Under the pieces are notes generated by a model. That model was given only the letters and a program-made list of their open reading frames with translations. It searched no databases and had not been told where the DNA came from. 64,000 nt of DNA from Poecilobothrus nobilitatus (Eukaryota > Arthropoda > Insecta > Diptera > Dolichopodidae). Below are positions 59,641 to 64,000 of the stretch, one piece after another. The DNA is taken from the NCBI GenBank assembly GCA_947095535.1, contig OX352774.1, positions 42,796,496-42,860,495 of the forward strand. Direction: 5' to 3'. Position 1 is the first letter of the stretch. The number at the start of each line of letters is the position of its first letter. Made by a program: the position numbers and the translations under genes.

Positions 59641-60002
59641 TAAATGAAAATAACTCAGTGTCTATTGAAGCTAGCTATCTGAAATTTAGTGAAAAAGTGT
59701 CGAGTTGCATGCCAAAAACTTTTGTAAAATTTGAATGGTCTAAAGCAGCCGGTTCAGGCTTTTTGCATTTCTTGGAACTTAATGAAGCTAGGCGCAATAG
59801 ATTCGGGTAGCTATCATACAACTCCACAATTTACATAAATATATCTCTGTAGTTCGGTACTGAAACTCTGAATGTTTTTAAAAGATGATTAAGTTTTATA
59901 GAAACAGGATATATTACGTTCATACGGGTATCCCAGAGTTGACACAGTCTACTCTACTGCACTCTTCCTCGTTTTTTAGCATTAAATTCATTTTTGAAAT
60001 TA

Positions 60003-60501
60003 ATTTTGCTCACATGAGTCGGAAGCAAAATAAATGAAACGAAACGAGATGCAAAAATTCGTCAGTATGAAAACATATTTATTTAACTACAATAGACGTT
60101 TGTTCTGTTCGTTAAAATTTAGTTGTCATTTTTACATAACGTTAAGTTCAGTAAGGATCGAACTTTACGTGAAGTATTAACGTTTAAATAAACAAATGAT
60201 ATTATATTTTTTTTAGTTTTTCTATTGTTCTTTATTTTTTTAGCCTAAACTTGCAAATTAAAAGATATAAATACATTAAATTTCCAAGTTCCTTAAAATT
60301 ATTAAACAAATCCATTTTTTATTTCAAAATTTTCAAAAAAATATTAGTTTTGATGTTTTGTATTTTAAAACAATTAACAGAAAATTTCTACATTTGCTTA
60401 AGTTTATTATGGGCAAATGTCATTTTTACGGAAAGCTAACTTCCGTTCGTTAAATAGTAATCATTTCGTTTCGTTTATTTTGGTTACCACTATGAACAAA
60501 A
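60003..60501. mobile_element. MITE with ~45-bp imperfect TIRs
   Basis: The left end (ttttgctcacatgagtcgga, then agcaaaataaatgaaacgaa acgag in blocks, 60003-60048) and the reverse complement of 60457-60501 (ttttgttcatagtggtaacc then aaaataaacgaaacgaaatg) align as inverted repeats. A direct tgtcatttttac is present near both ends. About 0.5 kb, no transposase. Flanking duplication unclear. The frame 60251-60439 is low-complexity. Confidence 0.6.
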
Positions 60502-61960
60502 TTTATTTTTTGGCTATTAGAACAAAATTTGAAAATTCAGATTTTTAAAAAATACATTTGATGTATACAAAAATTATAATTATCAAAATAAATTATGTTC
60601 GCACAAAATACAAAACAAAAATCATTTATAATTTTTTTTTTTTGTTTTATTTCTTCTAAGTTTTTTGAAGTCCCCATGTAGGAAATTATATAATAATATG
60701 CGAATAATTTATTTCCGAAATGAATTTTATCAGTATACGTGAAATTAATTTTGTCTCCTCTACCAATATTCATTTTAAATTTAATATTCAGTAATTTATT
60801 TTAAAAAATGTTCAGTAATTTATTTTAAAAAATGAATTTTCTTCCCATAGAAAACATTTGTTTCGCGCGAAGATAATACAGGGGGAGATAATTCAAGAGG
60901 ACTTAATTAAACAAGCCATATATTAATTTGGTACTAATTATCCGATATGGCCATGTTGGAGATATCGTGGCCCACCTACTACAAAATTATGTTAAAATGT
61001 GCGTTTAAATAATAAGAAAATAATGCGTTTACAAATTATTTATATTCTTATGAAATACCAGTAGGCGTAATATTTCCAAAGGGTTAAAAATAAAGTTACA
61101 GACAGTTCTTTTACAGTTTCATTTTTATTCTTATATGAATATTGATTGGTATATGACATACAGAAAAATTATACATTAAAATTAAATTAGATTTAAAAAT
61201 TTTATAAAAAATAATAATTTGAATAGATACTCAAAAATTGCGAAGAATTATACTTTTAAGATTTCCATTACATACAAAGTTTAAATTAAAAATTTAATAT
61301 TTAAATGAAAAATATTCATATTTAATGTAAGCTTCCATAATATACTATAGATGAAAATAATTTTTTTAAATTTTAAGAATCACAATAAAGGAAAAAATAT
61401 TGGTATGGTTTAAAAATTCAATTTCAAAAATCATATTTGAAGGAAAAAATTATATTTTTATTTTTTAAATCAAAATTTAACTCATACTAAGCCTTATCAA
61501 AGCAATTGAAAAAATAAAAAATATCAATTGTTAAAAATACATTTTTTTTTTGTAAATGGGAAATTAAAAGAAAATTAATTTATAAATTAAATAACGAAGA
61601 AATAAAAATGCTACTTTGTTTTTACCGACTCACTTTAAAAATCCGTATTTAGGAAACCTTTAAAAAAATTAACAAAAAATAATGTACTTATTGAAATAAA
61701 TAAAATATTTATTAGTAAATAGTAAATATATTTATTGGATTTATTAATACGGCAACCAAATAATGAGATCGTTCTTTCTAGCACTAATTTTTCAAATAAA
61801 ATTCTTTAATTAATTGAATTGCAAGTATCAAATTTCAATATATGTAACTCTATCTTTTTGTTTAAGATTAAAATTTAAAAATTGTAATCGAAGTTTGAAA
61901 GGTATCATATATTTTCAGTTATAAATTTGTTTTTAACTTATATGGTAAAAAATTTTAACC
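60502..61960. other. A+T-rich non-coding stretch with a 24-bp tandem duplication
   Basis: ttcagtaatttattttaaaa followed by aatg occurs twice in a row (60787-60810, 60811-60834). A lower-A+T patch around 60850-60990 (gatatggccatgttggagat, cgtggcccacctactac) has no supported coding sense. The rest is A/T-rich. Confidence 0.5.
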
Positions 61961-62175
61961 TACAAAGTGAAGTGCTTACGTAAAGTGAAGTGCTTACTTT
62001 ATGAAATCTATCAATTGTTAAAATTTCATTGCTCCATCTTAAACAGTATAGAAGTTTTGTAAGCAGACGGACGAACATATACTGACAGAAGGATAGACAG
62101 ATGGAACGACTGATGATCTGAGTGAAACTAATAAGCAATTTTCCAAAAAACTTTCAAAAACTTTGCTAAAAAGAT
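61961..62175 (-). mobile_element. Terminal fragment of family C preceded by an 18-bp tandem duplication
   Basis: aaagtgaagtgcttacgt is repeated at about 61964-61999. Then family C terminal blocks read in reverse: aaatttcattgctccatctt, acagtatagaagttttgtaa, gcagacggacg, gagtgaaactaataagca and the end ctttgctaaaaag. Only the terminal ~190 bp remain. Two minus frames here (61938-62138, 62039-62224) are repeat translations. Confidence 0.7.
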
Positions 62176-62332
62176 TTAAATAAATGTTAAGTCTACGGTT
62201 TACTTTAAAGACATGTCTGAACACAAATAAAGCTTCAGTTTAAACATATTATAAAAAATATTAACTTTTTTAAGATTTTAGAATGTGTAAGGAGTGTTTC
62301 GCCTTTTCAACATTACTACATCTATTGACTGA

Positions 62333-62662
62333 TTTCTGATCAAATTAATTCAAAAACATTATGATAGATCACAAAACACTCCTGAAAATGGTTTGATATC
62401 TCATATATTTTACCACAATAACGAACGTACCTACATTAAAAAGACTTTGCTCACGAAATTTATCGGTCCTGAACACTTCATCTTTTTAGATAAAAATAGT
62501 TATATTCAAGACCAAAATCATGTCACTCTATTATATCACTATAATAGACGGGCTACATGTAAAGTCATAGAATGTAACCCGGGAGATACAAACGGAGTAA
62601 ACTTAAGATTTGATATATCCATACCGGACAGAGATAAATTTATAAACAAGGATTATCGGTAG
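62333..62662 (+). CDS. Unrecognised open frame, possible exon or transposon-gene fragment
   Basis: The frame is open from 62333, just after a stop, to TAG at 62660-62662, about 109 residues. No ATG lies early in the frame; a TTG occurs at 62393, so if real it is probably an internal or terminal exon or a fragment. The peptide has balanced composition: SQNTPENGLISHIFYHN, KFIGPEHFIFLDKNSY, NHVTLLYHYNRRATCKVIEC, NPGDTNGVNLRFDISIPDRD. It looks more protein-like than any other frame in the window. I recognise no family. A TIR element with a transposase tail lies 0.3 kb downstream and a family C terminus just upstream, so a mobile-element origin is possible. Confidence 0.35.
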   Translation, partial: FLIKLIQKHYDRSQNTPENGLISHIFYHNNERTYIKKTLLTKFIGPEHFIFLDKNSYIQDQNHVTLLYHYNRRATCKVIECNPGDTNGVNLRFDISIPDRDKFINKDYR

Positions 62663-62983
62663 TTGCATAATAATCATAATCAGTCTCAAGTTAGTTTTAA
62701 TTAGAATAAGTAGTATTATTATAAGTAGTATTAGAATAAGTAGTTTTGGGTAGGTTAAGTTAGATTAAGCTTTTATCTTACAACAAAAATTTAATATTGA
62801 TTTTTTTTATAATCCTAGTTTTTTTTTCAATACAAAAATACAAAAAATTGTTAAAAAATATTTGCTCTCTATTTAAATAAGTTAAAATAATTGAGAAACA
62901 CATTAACATAAAAATTGTTCCAAATTTAAATGTTAATAACAAATAATATTAAGAGCTGTTTAGATAAATAAATAGTGTTACTA
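62663..62983. other. Non-coding stretch
   Basis: It contains a short direct repeat of aagtagtattataagtag with attagaataagtag near 62696-62740. Otherwise A+T-rich. Confidence 0.5.
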
Positions 62984-63325
62984 TATGGTCTTTCAAATTA
63001 AGTTTTCAAAAGTAGACGCCTGTGTAACACACTTCAAACATTGAACGCACCCATATTATATGTCATTTTGACAGTTGAAGGTTTGCTATTTATAAAAATA
63101 GAGTGGTATACATTACAACTATGCCAGAATGTAACCGAAAATTTTGATAAAAGAATCAGGTATTGTAGAGACGCAAGAGGTGGTCACATGGGAAATATCA
63201 TTTTCAGAGTATAAATGGCAAACATTGTAACTTCAAAAATAAATAAAAACCTTTCCAGTTTCAATTCAAATTCTATGTCTTTTAATTATTTACTTTTGAA
63301 AACTCAATATGAAAGACCCTATATA
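62984..63325 (+). mobile_element. Short TIR element carrying the C-terminal tail of a DUF4817-like transposase
   Basis: The left end tatatggtctttcaaattaa then gttttcaaaagta (from 62982) and the reverse complement of the right end, tatatagggtctttcatatt then gagttttcaaaagta (to 63325), form clear inverted repeats of about 35 bp. Inside, the plus-strand frame from about 63127 reads QNVTENFDKRIRYCRDARGG then HMGNIIFRV and a stop near 63213. This resembles the extreme C-terminus (RIxxCxxxxGGH) of DUF4817-type insect transposases of the mariner-like group. The rest of the transposase is missing, so it is an internal-deletion derivative. Confidence 0.7.
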
Positions 63326-64000
63326 AGCTAATAATAAAAATCAACATTTATCGGACTTTACTAGTCAATAGTTTTAATAATATTTCATAATCTATGTATT
63401 TTCTAGTACATTGTTAAAATATTATAAAAAAAATTAAATATTTCTTAAACAATCTCAAAAAACTTTAATTCTAAAACAATTTCTTTTTATAACTATATAG
63501 GTAGCATTCTCAAAATTTTATTACCTTATCTATTCAAAACATTATAAAAAAAAGTATCCTTTCGTAAAACAAATCATTAAAAAAAAATATTTTTTCTCAT
63601 TTTCCGTTTTTTCGAATTTCCATTTGTACATTTCCAAAGTATTTGTATATAAAAAATATGATTATGTACATAAGTATTATTATGTACAATATTCATATAA
63701 TAGATTCCTAAAAATTTATGGTATTCTGTTTTAATTTAAAGAAAAAACAAAAACCTAATTTAAATATAAAATTTTCGATTTCCGGTTTTAAACAAAAGAA
63801 TGGCCAAAGTTGAATTCATGTTTTAATCAAATTTTTTTTTTTTTTTTTTAAATTCATAATAAGGATATATAATTACACACTTACACACTAATAATAATGT
63901 GCAGAATTGTTACTTTATTGAGCAAAACTAAAGAAAAATATTTAGTCAAAAAAATTTTTCGAAAATTGTTTTTACTTTCTCAAAAGAAAATTCAAAATTT
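63326..64000. other. A+T-rich non-coding stretch
   Basis: T run near 63832-63849. No feature to the end of the window. Confidence 0.55.

Larger units (their letters stand above)
57769..59975 (+). mobile_element. Family B element, mini-me/HINE-like, with internal tandem repeats
   Basis: Starts tatacccgtatgaactatg with a local hairpin partner gggtata (57793-57799), then gagctagatatagtgtcaaa, ggtatggatcggctcag, gagtcgattaagccatgta and a (gtcc)n block (about 57908-57922). This matches what I recall of the conserved core of dipteran mini-me elements. The 12-bp repeat atacccgtatga (57770-57781) is the perfect inverse of tcatacgggtat (59920-59931). The tail agagttgacacagtctactc to cactcttcctcg resembles family A. 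Between lie about ten copies of a gggttcgrgtagctgccata box organised in 259-bp and 306-bp higher-order units. No protein-coding capacity; the identical-looking 74-codon frames at 58151 and 58410 are repeat translations. Confidence 0.85.

Noticed and set aside
60900..60990. Coding fragment in the gatatggccatgttggagat patch
   Set aside because: Only short open stretches in several frames and no recognisable family.
1..64000. CRISPR arrays, bacterial operons, phage or defence islands
   Set aside because: No regularly spaced direct repeats with unique spacers and no prokaryotic-style gene density; the A+T-rich, repeat-filled, gene-poor layout is eukaryotic.

Overview
The window looks like a gene-poor, strongly A+T-rich stretch of an insect nuclear genome, most likely a fly (Diptera). 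I found no bacterial-type gene organisation, no rRNA, no functional tRNA, no CRISPR array and no protein gene I would defend as intact. The fly assignment rests on three things. Several interspersed repeats carry a (GTCC)n block next to a core resembling the dipteran mini-me/HINE (DINE-1-like) elements. There are tRNA-derived SINEs with target-site duplications. There are broken remnants of RTE-type and RNase-H-bearing LINEs, Tc1/mariner, a FLYWCH/MULE-type transposon and a DUF4817-like transposase. This is sequence reading plus family knowledge, without a database search.

Layout. 1-5.1 kb: a large palindromic repeat (family C, 1725-4498), a diverged single copy at 595-1255, and a SINE relic. 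5.8-7.8 kb: an orphan family B end and a full family A element (6242-7830). 10.5-11.1 kb: RTE-type reverse transcriptase relic. 12.2 kb: short SINE with a perfect 12-bp duplication. 17.9 kb: SINE. 21-22.2 kb: family C copy interrupted by unrelated sequence. 23.2-23.7 kb: Tc1/mariner transposase relic. 23.9-26.1 kb: snapback made of a partial inverted and a complete direct family A copy. 30.4-31.2 kb: SINE tail fused to family C. 32.1-33.5 kb: FLYWCH/MULE relic, a 31-bp minisatellite and a MITE. 34.6-35.3 kb: cluster of a short inverted motif. 39.6 kb: best SINE copy. 41-43.3 kb: family C copy followed by the 3' end of an RNase-H LINE. 49.0-49.3 kb: a second SINE family. 51-53.9 kb: two more family C copies. 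57.8-60.5 kb: family B element with internal tandem repeats, then another MITE. 62.0-63.3 kb: family C terminus, an unrecognised open frame, and a TIR element with a transposase tail. Between these lie long A/T homopolymer-rich stretches in which I see nothing.

The most interesting pattern is repeat architecture. Families A and B have 12-bp inverted repeats, one at the 5' end and one about 40 bp inside the 3' end. They differ at one position, and the difference is matched on both sides (ATACCCGTACGA with TCGTACGGGTAT; ATACCCGTATGA with TCATACGGGTAT). Families A and C share a long homologous core but have unrelated termini, which points to modular exchange of ends. These are observations on non-autonomous mobile DNA; I did not find a new protein-based system.
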